Counted from the stretch's first letter, positions 35,127-44,538 are shown. The stretch is 64,000 bases of DNA from Pontibacter sp. G13 (GCF_031851795.1 NZ_CP134696.1:3244501-3308500); one strand, 5' to 3'. Notes: generated by a model from the letters alone, not told the origin. Numbers and translations: made by a program.

Positions 35127-35969
35127 ATGAAACGTATCAACCGATCGTATCTGGGAATCACTGCATTGGCTGTCTGTCTTTGGATCGGCCTTCAAGCTTG
35201 TGGTTCCTCTACGGATACCAACAACAAAGAACATGAACACGCTGATAGTACACATACAGATACTACAGCATCTATCTCTACGCCTGCACCCGTGGAATAC
35301 GGGGGAGTGAGTTCCTCGTCGTCATCTTCTGATGCCGAAGCTTCTTCCGAAGCATCTTCAAATGAACCAGATAGCTCTAATGCAGCGCTCGAAGCCGCCG
35401 CAGCAACCGCTACGGGGGCAGCATTGGCCGAGCATAGCGGGGATGATCTAGAGATCGAAGAAGTTTCCGAATCTGAGGAAATCATCGAGGAAGAACTACC
35501 TGATCCCAATGTCATTCTTCAAGACGAGGAACTAGCGCCAGTGGCGATGATGTCAGGAGCGGCTGTCTATAGCGCCGAAGACGTGGATCTGATTCCTACC
35601 ACGCGGAAGTGTGCGGAAAAATCGGACAACAATTCCCGCAAATCTTGCCTGCACGATTACTTTGCCAACTATCTCAATGAAAATCTAGATTATCCAGTCG
35701 ATGCGCGCGACAACGGCATCCAAGGTGTTTCTACTGTGAGAATGGTGGTCGATGAAAAAGGGCGGATTGCAGATGTCTCTGTTGTGGATGGAGCAGCTCC
35801 CAATGACAATACCAAGCTCACCAATGCAGAGTCCGACATGTACACCATGCTCGACAATGAAGCTGTGAGATGCGTGCGCAGTATGCCTCATTTGGCACCA
35901 GCAACGCACAATGGCAATCCAATCTCTACTGCCTACAATATTCCGGTTGCATTCAAATTGCGGAACTAG
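35127..35969 (+). CDS. Lipoprotein with Ser/acidic linker and TonB-like C-terminal domain
   Basis: The 280-residue protein begins with a lipoprotein signal ending at LQACG (Cys near residue 25). A low-complexity linker follows, rich in Ser, Thr, Glu and Asp (about 30-150, including a run of serines and an acidic EEVSESEEIIEEELPD block). The C-terminal domain (about 185-280) carries NGIQGVSTVRMVVDEKGRI and a later SMPHLAPATHNG..ISTAYNIPVAFKL pattern, as in TonB C-terminal domains that contact outer-membrane receptors. Unlike canonical TonB it has no N-terminal membrane helix with a Pro-rich linker but a lipid anchor, so an energy-transducing role is doubtful. It may be an outer-membrane-associated partner protein instead. 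Confidence 0.78.
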   Translation: MKRINRSYLGITALAVCLWIGLQACGSSTDTNNKEHEHADSTHTDTTASISTPAPVEYGGVSSSSSSSDAEASSEASSNEPDSSNAALEAAAATATGAALAEHSGDDLEIEEVSESEEIIEEELPDPNVILQDEELAPVAMMSGAAVYSAEDVDLIPTTRKCAEKSDNNSRKSCLHDYFANYLNENLDYPVDARDNGIQGVSTVRMVVDEKGRIADVSVVDGAAPNDNTKLTNAESDMYTMLDNEAVRCVRSMPHLAPATHNGNPISTAYNIPVAFKLRN

Positions 35970-35995
35970 GCGTTTGGACCTTCTTGAAAAAATAA

Positions 35996-36036
35996 CCCCA
36001 TCCTTAGGCGTTCAAAGTCTAAGGATGGGGATTTAT
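35996..36036. terminator. Bidirectional terminator
   Basis: CCCCATCCTTAG (35996-36007) and CTAAGGATGGGG (36019-36030) form a perfect 12-bp stem. ATTTATGTTTTTT follows on the plus strand and TTATTTTTTC follows on the minus strand. It separates the converging lipoprotein and DUF3109 genes. Confidence 0.9.
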
Positions 36037-36053
36037 GTTTTTTGGGAGAATGA

Positions 36054-36635
36054 TCAGGAATCCGTTTTGGACGCCATGTCCTTGGCTATTTCATCCAGCG
36101 TATCATAGAATTTCTCACCAAACTTGCGGATAATCGCTTCTTTGGCAAATTGATAAACTGACAGGCCCGTTGTGGCACCATGACTACAAGCCGCAGAGCA
36201 GATATCCCAGCGGTCGTAGTTGACGGCTTCGAATGTAGGGAATTTGGTCACACGGATGGGGTACAGGTGGCAGGAGACAGGTTTTCTGAACGAAATCTTT
36301 CCATCTCTCCAGGCCTGTTCGATGGTGCAGAGCGCAACGCCTTTGTCGTCAAAAGCGACGTAAGCACACTCCCGGTCATTTACCAATGGTGTAGAATCAT
36401 CACCCGTAAAGTCCACCACATGGGTGCCCTGTTCCTCAACCGCGGCAATGCCTTCTGGTCGCATGTAGGGCTTGACTTCTGGATAAATTTTCTTGAGGAT
36501 GGGCAATTCTTTTTTCTCCAAAGGAGCACCCAATTCCCCCTCCACGCAGCAAGCACCCTTGCATTTGGAGATGTCACATGTGAACAACTGTTCCATGACA
36601 TCCATGCTGACCAATTTGTCCTCAATCTGAATCAT
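36054..36635 (-). CDS. DUF3109 cysteine-rich protein
   Basis: The 193-residue protein matches the DUF3109 family of Bacteroidota. Eight cysteines or so are arranged as CDISKCKGACC early, REC in the middle, LCTIEQAW, PVSCHLYPIRV and WDICSAAC later, a pattern that suggests Fe-S cluster or zinc binding. There is no signal peptide or membrane segment. No function is established for the family. It is followed, on the same strand, by no close gene within its terminator, while the amidohydrolase gene lies 24 bp upstream, so the two may be in one operon. Confidence 0.85.
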   Translation of the reverse strand: MIQIEDKLVSMDVMEQLFTCDISKCKGACCVEGELGAPLEKKELPILKKIYPEVKPYMRPEGIAAVEEQGTHVVDFTGDDSTPLVNDRECAYVAFDDKGVALCTIEQAWRDGKISFRKPVSCHLYPIRVTKFPTFEAVNYDRWDICSAACSHGATTGLSVYQFAKEAIIRKFGEKFYDTLDEIAKDMASKTDS

Positions 36636-36659
36636 GACCTTCGATAAGCGCTATTCCAA

Positions 36660-37826
36660 TCAATACAATCGGGTAGATTGGCTTTCCGCCCGTAGCGAAA
36701 CAGAACCTTGATCGATTCCTGAAATCCAATTGATACCCGGTTTTGTACCGGGGGCAAATATACCGAATTTGTCAGATTGACCGAGTGCTTCCGCTCCGGC
36801 CACAGTAGCCATTTTCACGCATTGATGAAGAGAAACCTCTGGAAAATGGCATTGAAGCCACTGGATCTCCGGGAAAATTCCCAGATCATCATTCGAAGCC
36901 AAACTATCTGTCCCCAAGCAAACTCGATCTGTACGTTCCAAAAACAAGGTGGGATCAGGTCCTTTGCCGTGAATATATTCATTGGATCTCGGGCAAAGGC
37001 AGAAATGCACTTGCGGAACTTGGGACATGATTTCAGTCAATTCTGTTGAGTTCAATTCTGTGTTGTGGACCAACATCAAATGTTGATTTTGAGGAATGTG
37101 TGACTTGAACACCTCCCAAGCAGATTGAAATCTAGATACGTCCACCTCCACCCCGATCATTCGGTAGAATTCCAAAAATGCCCCGCTATGTTGGCGAAAG
37201 AGTTCCGCTTCCTCTTGGGACTCCATCCAATGAATCGACATGAGGTCTTGAGCTTGCCCGAATAAGCGAGTCAATAACTCCTGCGACATGGAATAAGGTG
37301 CGTGAGGCGTCAAGGAGGCAGATAACCCTGCTTGTTGAAATTCAGCTAGTAAATCTCTGCCCTTTTCAAATGCCTTCGCCGCAAAATCAGGATTCGAACC
37401 AAAGACCTCTACGAATGTGTGCGTGAAAACTTCTGGATGAGCTCGCTTGATTTCAAGGCTGCTCGCATCGTTGGAGATATCTCCTATGCACACCACCCCT
37501 TCACGGTGAAGTTCCTGCATTTCCTGAATCATGGCTTGCCGCATTTCCTCCGCTCCTATACCTGAGCGTGTCTTTACGATGGAGGTAATAAAGGGGATCA
37601 TTCCCGTTTCTTTCGGGATTTTTCCTTTCAAGCCGGAGAGTTCCAAATGGACATGAGCATTCACATAACCGGGGACCAATGCTCCTGAATAGTGCTTGGG
37701 CTGATCTTCAGGGCGGATGGGCCTAAGCGAGGAAATGGTTCCATCAGGCTGAACTTCGAGGACATGATCCGTCAACCATCGATCAGGGCCAAAGATCAAG
37801 TCAGCAGATATCAAGGAAGCATTCAT
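36660..37826 (-). CDS. Amidohydrolase family protein (metallo-dependent deaminase-like)
   Basis: The start at 37826 (MNASLISADLIFG) gives 388 residues with the normal family opening; ATGs at 37838 and 37847 are alternatives and an open frame reaches 37895. Metal and catalytic residues are in NAHVHLELSGL (HxH), the later PHAPYS and IHWMESQEE, MLVHNTELN, and LGTDSLASNDDLGIFPE (Asp). That order is typical of the TrzA/AtzA-like subgroup, which includes adenosine, guanine, aminofutalosine and S-adenosylhomocysteine deaminases. The substrate cannot be chosen from the sequence. It is divergent from deoC, a nucleoside-salvage gene, which makes a nucleoside-type substrate plausible. Confidence 0.82.
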   Translation of the reverse strand: MNASLISADLIFGPDRWLTDHVLEVQPDGTISSLRPIRPEDQPKHYSGALVPGYVNAHVHLELSGLKGKIPKETGMIPFITSIVKTRSGIGAEEMRQAMIQEMQELHREGVVCIGDISNDASSLEIKRAHPEVFTHTFVEVFGSNPDFAAKAFEKGRDLLAEFQQAGLSASLTPHAPYSMSQELLTRLFGQAQDLMSIHWMESQEEAELFRQHSGAFLEFYRMIGVEVDVSRFQSAWEVFKSHIPQNQHLMLVHNTELNSTELTEIMSQVPQVHFCLCPRSNEYIHGKGPDPTLFLERTDRVCLGTDSLASNDDLGIFPEIQWLQCHFPEVSLHQCVKMATVAGAEALGQSDKFGIFAPGTKPGINWISGIDQGSVSLRAESQSTRLY

Positions 37827-37976
37827 GGGGGAAATCATTCTGATCATGCAAAAACGGCAGCCACCGAAGCATAGCCGATGCGGAATTATGCACAAAGCTG
37901 CCTATATTCATCCATAGACACAAGGAGTCTGACCAATGCAAAAGGCCCTTCGTGCAAGGAATACTCAGCTAAGTTC

Positions 37977-38639
37977 ATGGACTCACATTCATTGTCCAAA
38001 CCCCTCAATCGGTACATAGATTACACCTTATTGAAGGTCGGCGCAACGATCGAGCAACTCAAGGTTCTTTGTACAGAGGCAGATCGGCATGGTTTTGCTG
38101 CGGTTTGCGTTTCACCATGCTATGTGGAGAAAGCGTGCGAATTTCTCCAAAACCCAGATGTCAAGGTTTGCTCAGTTGTGGGATTTCCACACGGTCTCAA
38201 CCTGACCCGGACCAAGCTCAGCGAAAGTACCCATCTGCTCAAAGCTGGGGCCCAGGAGCTGGACATGGTCATCAATCTCAACTGGCTCAAGAATGAGAGC
38301 TGGAAGAAGTTGAGAAATGAAATTTCGAAATTTCAGACCTTATGCGAAGATGCACAAGCCACGAGTAAGGTCATTGTAGAATCAGGATTGTTGGACCTTG
38401 GGGAAGTTCGCAGGATTTGCGAAATTTGTACCCAAGTCGGAGTTGATTTCGTTAAGACATCAACCGGATTTGCTGGGGTGGGTGCAGAGATCGACAAGGT
38501 CGTTTTCATGCGGGACATGCTACCCGACACGATCCGGATCAAGGCATCAGGTGGCATACGGACCCCTGAACAAGCCCAACGATTTATCCAAGCCGGTGCA
38601 GACCGCATTGGCACATCATCTTTGATCATCGAATCATGA
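37977..38639 (+). CDS. deoC: Deoxyribose-phosphate aldolase
   Basis: The start at 37977 gives a canonical 220-residue class I aldolase; an open frame extends to 37878 but is not family-like. DeoC cleaves 2-deoxyribose 5-phosphate to glyceraldehyde 3-phosphate and acetaldehyde in deoxynucleoside catabolism. Active-site residues are Lys160 in VDFVKTSTGF (Schiff base), Lys189 in IRIKASGGIR and Asp96 in ELDMVINLN. The stop overlaps the start of the SPOR-domain gene by four bases (ATGA), indicating translational coupling. Glyceraldehyde 3-phosphate, its product, is the substrate of GapA. Confidence 0.94.
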   Translation: MDSHSLSKPLNRYIDYTLLKVGATIEQLKVLCTEADRHGFAAVCVSPCYVEKACEFLQNPDVKVCSVVGFPHGLNLTRTKLSESTHLLKAGAQELDMVINLNWLKNESWKKLRNEISKFQTLCEDAQATSKVIVESGLLDLGEVRRICEICTQVGVDFVKTSTGFAGVGAEIDKVVFMRDMLPDTIRIKASGGIRTPEQAQRFIQAGADRIGTSSLIIES

Positions 38640-39307
38640 AGATTCTCGCTTTACTGCTTGCCAGTGCCCTCACCCTCCCTGTAGCTCCTTCCCATGAAGA
38701 CGGAGATGGGAAAAAGAAGAAAAAAGGAAAAGATCAATACCATAAATACGAGCAGGAAGATGTCACGGTCTATCGCGACCGAACGACCTTCCATTTGCCC
38801 GAGCCTTCCTTGATCACCACGGAACAAGTATCTGAGGTGAAACAGGCAGTTCCTCTAGCGCCTCTATTCTCCGGGAATCAGCAATTGATCATCGATCAAA
38901 GCCCACTGCTGTCCCAACTAGTCAACAAGCACGTTGCCATAGGCAAGGCCACCAAAAAGCTTGACGGATACCGAATTCAGGTGTATGCCGGTTCCAACCG
39001 TCAGCAGGCCATCAAGATGAAGCAAGAGCTTCTTGCCAAGTACCCCAACTTTGCCAGCTACGACGACTACATTTCTCCGAATTATGTCGTCCGTATTGGC
39101 GATTTTCTGGATAAAGAGGAAGCCTTGCTATTTCGTCGTGAACTTAGATTGGCATTCCCTGGCGCCTTCATCGTGCCTACTCGGGTGAATATCCCCAAAC
39201 TGAAGAATTTGGAGGAAGAAGACCAAATGGTCGATGAAAATGGCTTCCCAGTGCTGCCAGATCGTCCATCTTCCGAAAATGAGGAAGAAGATCCTCGGGA
39301 AGAATAA
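38636..39307 (+). CDS. SPOR-domain protein
   Basis: The 223-residue protein has a short signal peptide (about 1-18), a Lys-rich stretch (DGKKKKKGKD), a low-similarity linker and a SPOR domain (about residues 107-190: GYRIQVYAGSNRQQAIKMK and YVVRIGDFLDKEEALLFRRE), followed by an acidic tail. SPOR domains bind denuded peptidoglycan at division sites, so an envelope role in cell wall or division is likely. It overlaps deoC by four bases but no functional link between them is known. Confidence 0.85.
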   Translation: MKILALLLASALTLPVAPSHEDGDGKKKKKGKDQYHKYEQEDVTVYRDRTTFHLPEPSLITTEQVSEVKQAVPLAPLFSGNQQLIIDQSPLLSQLVNKHVAIGKATKKLDGYRIQVYAGSNRQQAIKMKQELLAKYPNFASYDDYISPNYVVRIGDFLDKEEALLFRRELRLAFPGAFIVPTRVNIPKLKNLEEEDQMVDENGFPVLPDRPSSENEEEDPREE

Positions 39308-39330
39308 ATCCAGGTTTCTCCTTCAACCAT

Positions 39331-39370
39331 ACAAGCGGCTATCTCCCACAAGAGGTAGCCGCTTGTCTTT
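39331..39370 (+). terminator. Terminator after SPOR-domain gene
   Basis: ACAAGCGGCTA (39331-39341) and TAGCCGCTTGT (39356-39366) form a perfect 11-bp stem followed by CTTTG. Confidence 0.82.
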
Positions 39371-39380
39371 GATCCAAATG

Positions 39381-39412
39381 AAAAACGGGGACGTTCTGGA
39401 TGAACCTCCCCG
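39381..39412 (-). terminator. Terminator after exchanger gene
   Basis: On the minus strand CGGGGAGGTTC and GAACGTCCCCG (39386-39412) pair with one internal mismatch and TTTTTC follows. It faces the terminator of the converging SPOR gene. Confidence 0.8.
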
Positions 39413-39434
39413 CTTGAGTTTTATGGGTGATCAG

Positions 39435-40391
39435 CTAGAAGTCCAGCTTCAATTCTTGAATCAGGAAGAGCAAGTACATCAATAAAAGGATCCATCCTTC
39501 CCAGCGATTGACAATTCGATCCTTGACAATGATGACGCACAAGAGCGTTACCCCGAGCATCATGGGAAGGCTGAAGTTGAGGATTCCGTCAGGTACGACA
39601 ATTGCCCCAAACATTCTGGGGATTCCGACCACTGCGAAAATATTGAAGACATTGGAGCCCAATACGTTTCCGACGGCCATCTCTGCATTTCCATTGCGGA
39701 TAGCCACGAGGGATACCACGAGTTCTGGAAGCGATGTCCCCAGAGCGACAGCAGTCAAGGCAATGACTTCTTCGCCTATTTCAAGAATCTGCGAAAGCTC
39801 GATGATGGACTCGACATTATACTTGGCTGACAAATAAATGAAAGCACTACTGACGATCAGAATGATGGGTTCTTTCCAATGAATCTTAGAATCAGTCGAA
39901 TCCTCCTCGCCTTTCTTCTCCTTTTCATCTCTTCCGAGTTGGACCACATACATCAGATACATGATCAATGCAGCCATCAGGATGAGTCCTTCCATGAAAG
40001 AAATGACCCCATCCATCGAAATGAGATACATCAAAATAGCCGCACCGAGCATCATCGGTAGATCTACCCGCATGACATCGAATTGCAAGGAGACCTTTCT
40101 GGCGACGATCCCCACAAGACCGAGGACCAAACATATATTGGTGATATTCGAGCCAAGCACGTTTCCGACCACGATCACGGAAGTACTAGATCCGCCCAGT
40201 ACCGCAGCAATGGAAGTGACCAGTTCTGGGAGGGAGGTTCCCATGGCGATCAGGGTGACGCCTACCAGGAAAGGTGGAATTCCAATGGCGAGTCCGATTC
40301 GTTCTGCGGATTTGATGAAAAAATCTGCAGCCAGGACCAACACGCCAAGACTTACCACAAACACAATCCCCCAGACCACAAATTCAGGCAT
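39435..40391 (-). CDS. Calcium/sodium antiporter (YrbG-like)
   Basis: The 318-residue inner-membrane protein has two alpha repeats characteristic of the CaCA superfamily: GTSLPELVTS with GSNITNI in the first half and GTSLPELVVS with GSNVFNI in the second. A hydrophilic acidic loop (KEKKGEEDSTD) separates the halves. Ten or so hydrophobic helices are visible. Length and motif pair match YrbG-type bacterial exchangers, which move Ca or another cation against Na or K. It is monocistronic. Confidence 0.93.
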   Translation of the reverse strand: MPEFVVWGIVFVVSLGVLVLAADFFIKSAERIGLAIGIPPFLVGVTLIAMGTSLPELVTSIAAVLGGSSTSVIVVGNVLGSNITNICLVLGLVGIVARKVSLQFDVMRVDLPMMLGAAILMYLISMDGVISFMEGLILMAALIMYLMYVVQLGRDEKEKKGEEDSTDSKIHWKEPIILIVSSAFIYLSAKYNVESIIELSQILEIGEEVIALTAVALGTSLPELVVSLVAIRNGNAEMAVGNVLGSNVFNIFAVVGIPRMFGAIVVPDGILNFSLPMMLGVTLLCVIIVKDRIVNRWEGWILLLMYLLFLIQELKLDF

Positions 40392-40704
40392 ACTTTATTG
40401 AATTATTAATGCGAAAATACAAAAACAAATGAATGCATGGGGTTTCCGCCTGATTGACTGGCAAGCTTTGCAGGGCTTTCTGCCAGAGAAGCTTACCCGC
40501 TTCTATCGGTACAATTAGGCAACGACGGCCCAAGTCCAACGAAGTTTAAATCCCCCTATGCGGAATGTGGATAAAGTTCTGTTTTTTACAAGTTCCCCCT
40601 GAAAAGTAAGGAGTAACATACTCGGAACTATAAATGTCCAGCGGATTCATTAATTTACTTTCGTAAATAAGTGGTGGCTCAATCCGGAATGTTTCAACGG
40701 AAAA
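40392..40704. other. Divergent intergenic region, no gene seen
   Basis: This spacer separates the divergent exchanger and outer-membrane protein genes. A TACTTTCG box at 40656-40663 is close to TAnnTTTG on the plus strand, but its -33 partner is not evident. No coding frame is convincing. Confidence 0.35.
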
Positions 40705-41382
40705 ATGACTGCATTGTTGAGAAACTTGGGAGTGCTCCTAGTACTCCTCTTGCTCATGGGTAGGTATCATACGACTTCTGCACAATCCCACCTAGAACTG
40801 GGGTGGAATGTTGGCAGTTTATTCATCGGGACGCTAGACCTCAAAAGCGAACTCGGGGTCTCTCCCGGAATAAATCTCAGGCTCGGCATGGGACTCAGGG
40901 CCCAGTCATACCCCATTGAGCAAGTCGCCCAGAATCGAATTTTTGCCTTCTATCGTCAACCTCGAAATCTCGGAAGCTTCATTTCTGTAGGATTTAGAGC
41001 TTGGAACCCCACGGATAATCCCTACCAATATCCCTATCTCGCTTTAGACGTCGTCGGAATTCATTATCGAGAGACGCTACTCGTACGCCCCAATGGGCAA
41101 ACGCCTGCCCACCCATCCAACATTCGGGGCTGGACCGCAGGAATTTCCGCCACATTAGGCTTTGTACTGAGGCTTGCCCGCAAATGGCACATGGATGCTG
41201 GAATTCAGCTTGGGTATGCTCCTCCTCGCGAGGAACTCCTTTCCTACTACCACCCGGGGATTGGATTTTCCACGTTTGGGTCCGGCATTATCGGCATCAA
41301 AGGTGGACACATCCAACCGATTCTTGCCTTACGATACACCCTTCAGACGGCCCATACCCAACGAATTCGGGAGATGGAGTAA
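40705..41382 (+). CDS. Probable outer-membrane beta-barrel protein
   Basis: The 225-residue protein has a signal peptide (about 1-27, ending TTSAQ). The rest alternates hydrophobic and hydrophilic residues as expected of a small beta-barrel (for example LELGWNVGSLFIGTLDL and FISVGFRAWNPTDN), with many aromatics and glycines at the strand ends. I do not recognise the family. It ends HTQRIREME rather than with the typical terminal aromatic, so a soluble periplasmic beta-protein is possible. It lies 75 bp upstream of cinA on the same strand, perhaps with no terminator between. Confidence 0.65.
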   Translation: MTALLRNLGVLLVLLLLMGRYHTTSAQSHLELGWNVGSLFIGTLDLKSELGVSPGINLRLGMGLRAQSYPIEQVAQNRIFAFYRQPRNLGSFISVGFRAWNPTDNPYQYPYLALDVVGIHYRETLLVRPNGQTPAHPSNIRGWTAGISATLGFVLRLARKWHMDAGIQLGYAPPREELLSYYHPGIGFSTFGSGIIGIKGGHIQPILALRYTLQTAHTQRIREME

Positions 41383-41457
41383 TCGCCGCCTAGCTGACAT
41401 GCGATTCCGCCGACAGATGCCTATTTTGCAGATCCATGCCTCACTTATCTGCATAAG

Positions 41458-42702
41458 ATGATTCAAATATCTCTGATCACCATTGGGAATGAGCTTCTCA
41501 AAGGCAGGATCGTTAATACCAATGCCTCCGATATCGGCGAAAAATTGCGCTCGGAAGGATTCACTCTCCATCGAGTTGTCACGATTGCGGATGATGCAAC
41601 GTCCATTGCCCAGACCGTACAGCAGGAGATGGAGACTCACGATGTGGTGTTGATGAGTGGGGGTCTTGGCCCCACCAAAGACGACATCACCAAAAAGACC
41701 CTCGCGACCCTGTTTGATTACCCCATGGTCATGCACGGTCCAACACTTGCCTTTTTGGAGAAACGATACCAAGAACGAGGCAAAACCATCACCAAACTGA
41801 GTAAGGAGCAGGCACTCGTTCCGGAAGGGTGTGAGGTGATCCCCAATGCCATGGGAACTGCCCCAGGAATGGCCTTCGAAGGTTGGAATAGCCGGTTGTA
41901 TGTGATGCCCGGAGTTCCTTTCGAAATGCGATATATGGTCGAGCATGAGGTGATCCCCGATATTCAAAAGCGCTTTGCCCAAACCTCCTTTCACACCAGC
42001 GTCCTCAGGCTGGGAGATTTGCCTGAATCCGTAGCCGCGGAACAAATGGAAACCATCGAGGCAGAATTGCCAGAATCCCTGCAAGTCGCATATCTACCCA
42101 GACATGATGGCCTCTGGATCGAATTGGGAATGATCTCTGAGAATGGAACCATGAAGCAGGTGGACCAGCAATTGGAGCAGGCCAAAGCTCGAATTGGGAC
42201 GCTGTTCGACGAGCATCTCTTCACGCTGGGAGCGCATCCAGTAGCTCAGGAAATCAAAGATCTGTGTATTGAACAGAACTGGTCCTTTTCGGTGGCAGAA
42301 AGTCTAACAGGTGGAAAGCTGTCTGCCCTAATGGTCGAAATTTCGGGAGTTTCCGATATCTATCGAGGATCTGTGACCGCTTATCAAGTCCAAATCAAAG
42401 AGCAACTTCTGTCGGTTCCTGCTGAGCTCATCGAAGCCCATTCGGTGGTTTCTTCCGAGGTTTCGGTAGCCATGGCTGAAGGTGTCCGGAAGCTGTTGGG
42501 AGCAGACTTCGGGCTTGCCACAACCGGTTATGCCGAAGCTTCTGGGGACGAGTTACCACATGCTTGGATCGGGTTTTCGGGCAGTCAACTGACTGATAGC
42601 TACCGGATCAATCTTTATCACGATCGGAGCACCAATACTACCCGGACAGCCCATCGTGCATTGGTCTTTGCACTGAAAAAACTAAAGAGTCTCTTGGGAT
42701 AG
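41458..42702 (+). CDS. cinA: CinA family protein (nicotinamide mononucleotide deamidase/ADP-ribose pyrophosphatase)
   Basis: The 414-residue protein has the two-domain CinA layout. The N-terminal COG1058/MoCF-like domain (about 1-170) opens with ISLITIGNELLKGRIVNTN and carries MSGGLGPTKDDIT, and the C-terminal amidase domain (about 255-414) has SVAESLTGGKLSALMVEISG and the later GLATTGYAEASGD. Members deamidate nicotinamide mononucleotide in NAD recycling, and the N-terminal part hydrolyses ADP-ribose. Length and order are typical. It precedes the E2 acyltransferase gene by 153 bp. Confidence 0.93.
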   Translation: MIQISLITIGNELLKGRIVNTNASDIGEKLRSEGFTLHRVVTIADDATSIAQTVQQEMETHDVVLMSGGLGPTKDDITKKTLATLFDYPMVMHGPTLAFLEKRYQERGKTITKLSKEQALVPEGCEVIPNAMGTAPGMAFEGWNSRLYVMPGVPFEMRYMVEHEVIPDIQKRFAQTSFHTSVLRLGDLPESVAAEQMETIEAELPESLQVAYLPRHDGLWIELGMISENGTMKQVDQQLEQAKARIGTLFDEHLFTLGAHPVAQEIKDLCIEQNWSFSVAESLTGGKLSALMVEISGVSDIYRGSVTAYQVQIKEQLLSVPAELIEAHSVVSSEVSVAMAEGVRKLLGADFGLATTGYAEASGDELPHAWIGFSGSQLTDSYRINLYHDRSTNTTRTAHRALVFALKKLKSLLG

Positions 42703-42855
42703 GCTCCTTTTTTAGGTAGTTTTGGAGGTTGAATTATTGTCATCCCATCAAGGGAAGTGTGAGATTAAAAAGGAAACCAATCAGGGGGTCCGTGGAAATT
42801 CACCTCCACCCAAATATTGGGTTCAAGCGCAAAACTGCTGCAAACGCGAATCTTT

Positions 42856-44175
42856 ATGGCAAAATTTGAACTGACAATGCCCAAAATGGGCGAAAGTATT
42901 ATAGAGGCGACTATCCTCAGTTGGACCAAAGGTATCGGAGACGAGATCGAGGCAGAGGAAACCGTCTTGGAGATCGCCACCGATAAAGTGGACTCCGAAG
43001 TTCCTTCCCCGGTAGAAGGTAAATTGCTGGAAAAACGCTTCAACGAAGGAGATGTCGTACCCGTCGGGGAAGTGATCGCCATCATCGAGACCGAATCCGC
43101 TGGAGCTGATTCTGCCCCAACCAATGGCGTACCTGCCGAGGTAGAGGTAGCTGCTGCTGAGGTACCATACGTACCCGCGGGCCAGCCTGCCGTTGCTACT
43201 GCAGAACGCGTTGCCACTGGCGAACCTCGATTCTACTCTCCACTGGTGCTGAATATTGCAAAAGAGGAGAGCATCGGGATGGCCGAACTTGAGACTGTAC
43301 CCGGTACCGGTCGTGGAGGGCGTGTCACCAAAAAAGACATCCTGAGCTACGTGAAGACTCGTGGCTCACAACCGGCTGCTCCTGTAGCTCCTGCTGCCAA
43401 GACCAAGGCTCCTGCCAAGCCAGCTGCACCTAAGCCTGCAGCACCTATCACCTACAATCACTCCGGCAACATCGAGATTGTAGAAATGGACCGCATGCGC
43501 AAGATCATTGCTCAGAACATGGTCCAGTCCAAGCATACTTCCGCTCACGTGACCTCCTTTGTAGAGGCTGATGTGACCAATGTCTTCCAGTGGCGGAAAA
43601 AGAATAAGGACGAATTCCAGAAAAAATACGGCGAGAAGTTGACCTTCACCCCGATTTTCCTTCAAGCTGTTGCCAAAGCGTTGGTGGAACATCCCGGGAT
43701 CAACGTATCCATCGACGGCGACAATATCCTCTACAAAAAGGATATCAATGTCGGTATCGCGGTGGCTCTCCCCAATGATAACCTGATCGTGCCAGTCATC
43801 CGCAATGCTGATCGCCTGAACTTGGCGGGGCTTGCTGCCGCGGTAAATGATCTCGCTGCACGCGCACGTATCAACAAGCTGAAGCCTGCTGAATTGGATG
43901 GCGGTACATACACGCTCTCCAACGTAGGTACATTTGGCAATGTCATGGGTACCCCGATCATCATGCAGCCACAAGTGGCGATCTTGGCGGTCGGGGCGAT
44001 TCGCAAAATCCCTGCGGTGATCGAAACTCCATCTGGAGACATGATCGGTATCCGCCAAAAAATGTTCTTGTCTCACTCCTATGACCACCGTGTGGTAGAT
44101 GGAGCTTTGGGTGGCCGATTCGTCAAACGAGTGGCAGATATACTTGAGGCATGGGATTTGAACGCTGACGTATAA
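42856..44175 (+). CDS. Dihydrolipoamide acyltransferase (E2) of a 2-oxo acid dehydrogenase
   Basis: The start at 42856 gives 439 residues; an in-frame extension from 42817 is not family-like. One lipoyl domain (residues 1-78, lipoyl-Lys44 in EIATDKVDSEV) is followed by Ala/Pro-rich linkers, a peripheral subunit-binding domain (about 126-165, GRGGRVTKKDIL) and the catalytic acetyltransferase domain with His411 and Asp415 in SHSYDHRVVDGALGG. It is the core subunit of a branched-chain 2-oxo acid, pyruvate or 2-oxoglutarate dehydrogenase complex. The single lipoyl domain and sequence style favour a branched-chain or generic E2. No E1 or E3 is in the window. Confidence 0.93.
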   Translation: MAKFELTMPKMGESIIEATILSWTKGIGDEIEAEETVLEIATDKVDSEVPSPVEGKLLEKRFNEGDVVPVGEVIAIIETESAGADSAPTNGVPAEVEVAAAEVPYVPAGQPAVATAERVATGEPRFYSPLVLNIAKEESIGMAELETVPGTGRGGRVTKKDILSYVKTRGSQPAAPVAPAAKTKAPAKPAAPKPAAPITYNHSGNIEIVEMDRMRKIIAQNMVQSKHTSAHVTSFVEADVTNVFQWRKKNKDEFQKKYGEKLTFTPIFLQAVAKALVEHPGINVSIDGDNILYKKDINVGIAVALPNDNLIVPVIRNADRLNLAGLAAAVNDLAARARINKLKPAELDGGTYTLSNVGTFGNVMGTPIIMQPQVAILAVGAIRKIPAVIETPSGDMIGIRQKMFLSHSYDHRVVDGALGGRFVKRVADILEAWDLNADV

Positions 44176-44196
44176 GACATACTAAGCCAGGAAGAA

Positions 44197-44228
44197 AGCC
44201 GGAGGTAGCGACCTCCGGCTTTTTTGTT
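44197..44228 (+). terminator. Terminator after E2 gene
   Basis: AGCCGGAGGT-AGCG-ACCTCCGGCT (44197-44220) is a perfect 10-bp stem followed by TTTTTTG. Confidence 0.95.
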
Positions 44229-44538
44229 TTTGGGACCATTCATGTCAGTCCTCATTCGAAGGGATTCCTCAGGACATCCGGATCATTTGCCTTGCTCAAA
44301 CAATCTCAATCTAGTATATATCAGCCCATTAGCTCGACCAAAATCCCTCAATTTGGGGAGTCGGTATTTGAAGTCTCCTCAGCAGAAAAGAAAATTTGAA
44401 GTCATTCACCTATCCATTGTATCCCGTTCAAGGAGCTACTCTCAGTCAATCTCCCAACTATTTGCCTGCACAAATGACCAAAAGTGTCCTATGATCAGGA
44501 CAGTCTATCCCAACATTTGATCAATTGCGTTCAGCCCA
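44229..44538. other. Intergenic region, no gene seen
   Basis: This stretch lies between the E2 terminator and the hairpin that ends the converging envelope-protein gene. It has no convincing coding frame, repeat or RNA signature. Confidence 0.4.

Noticed and set aside
44224-44520. A 98-residue frame after the E2 terminator
   Set aside because: No start context, no motif, and it begins inside the terminator T-run.
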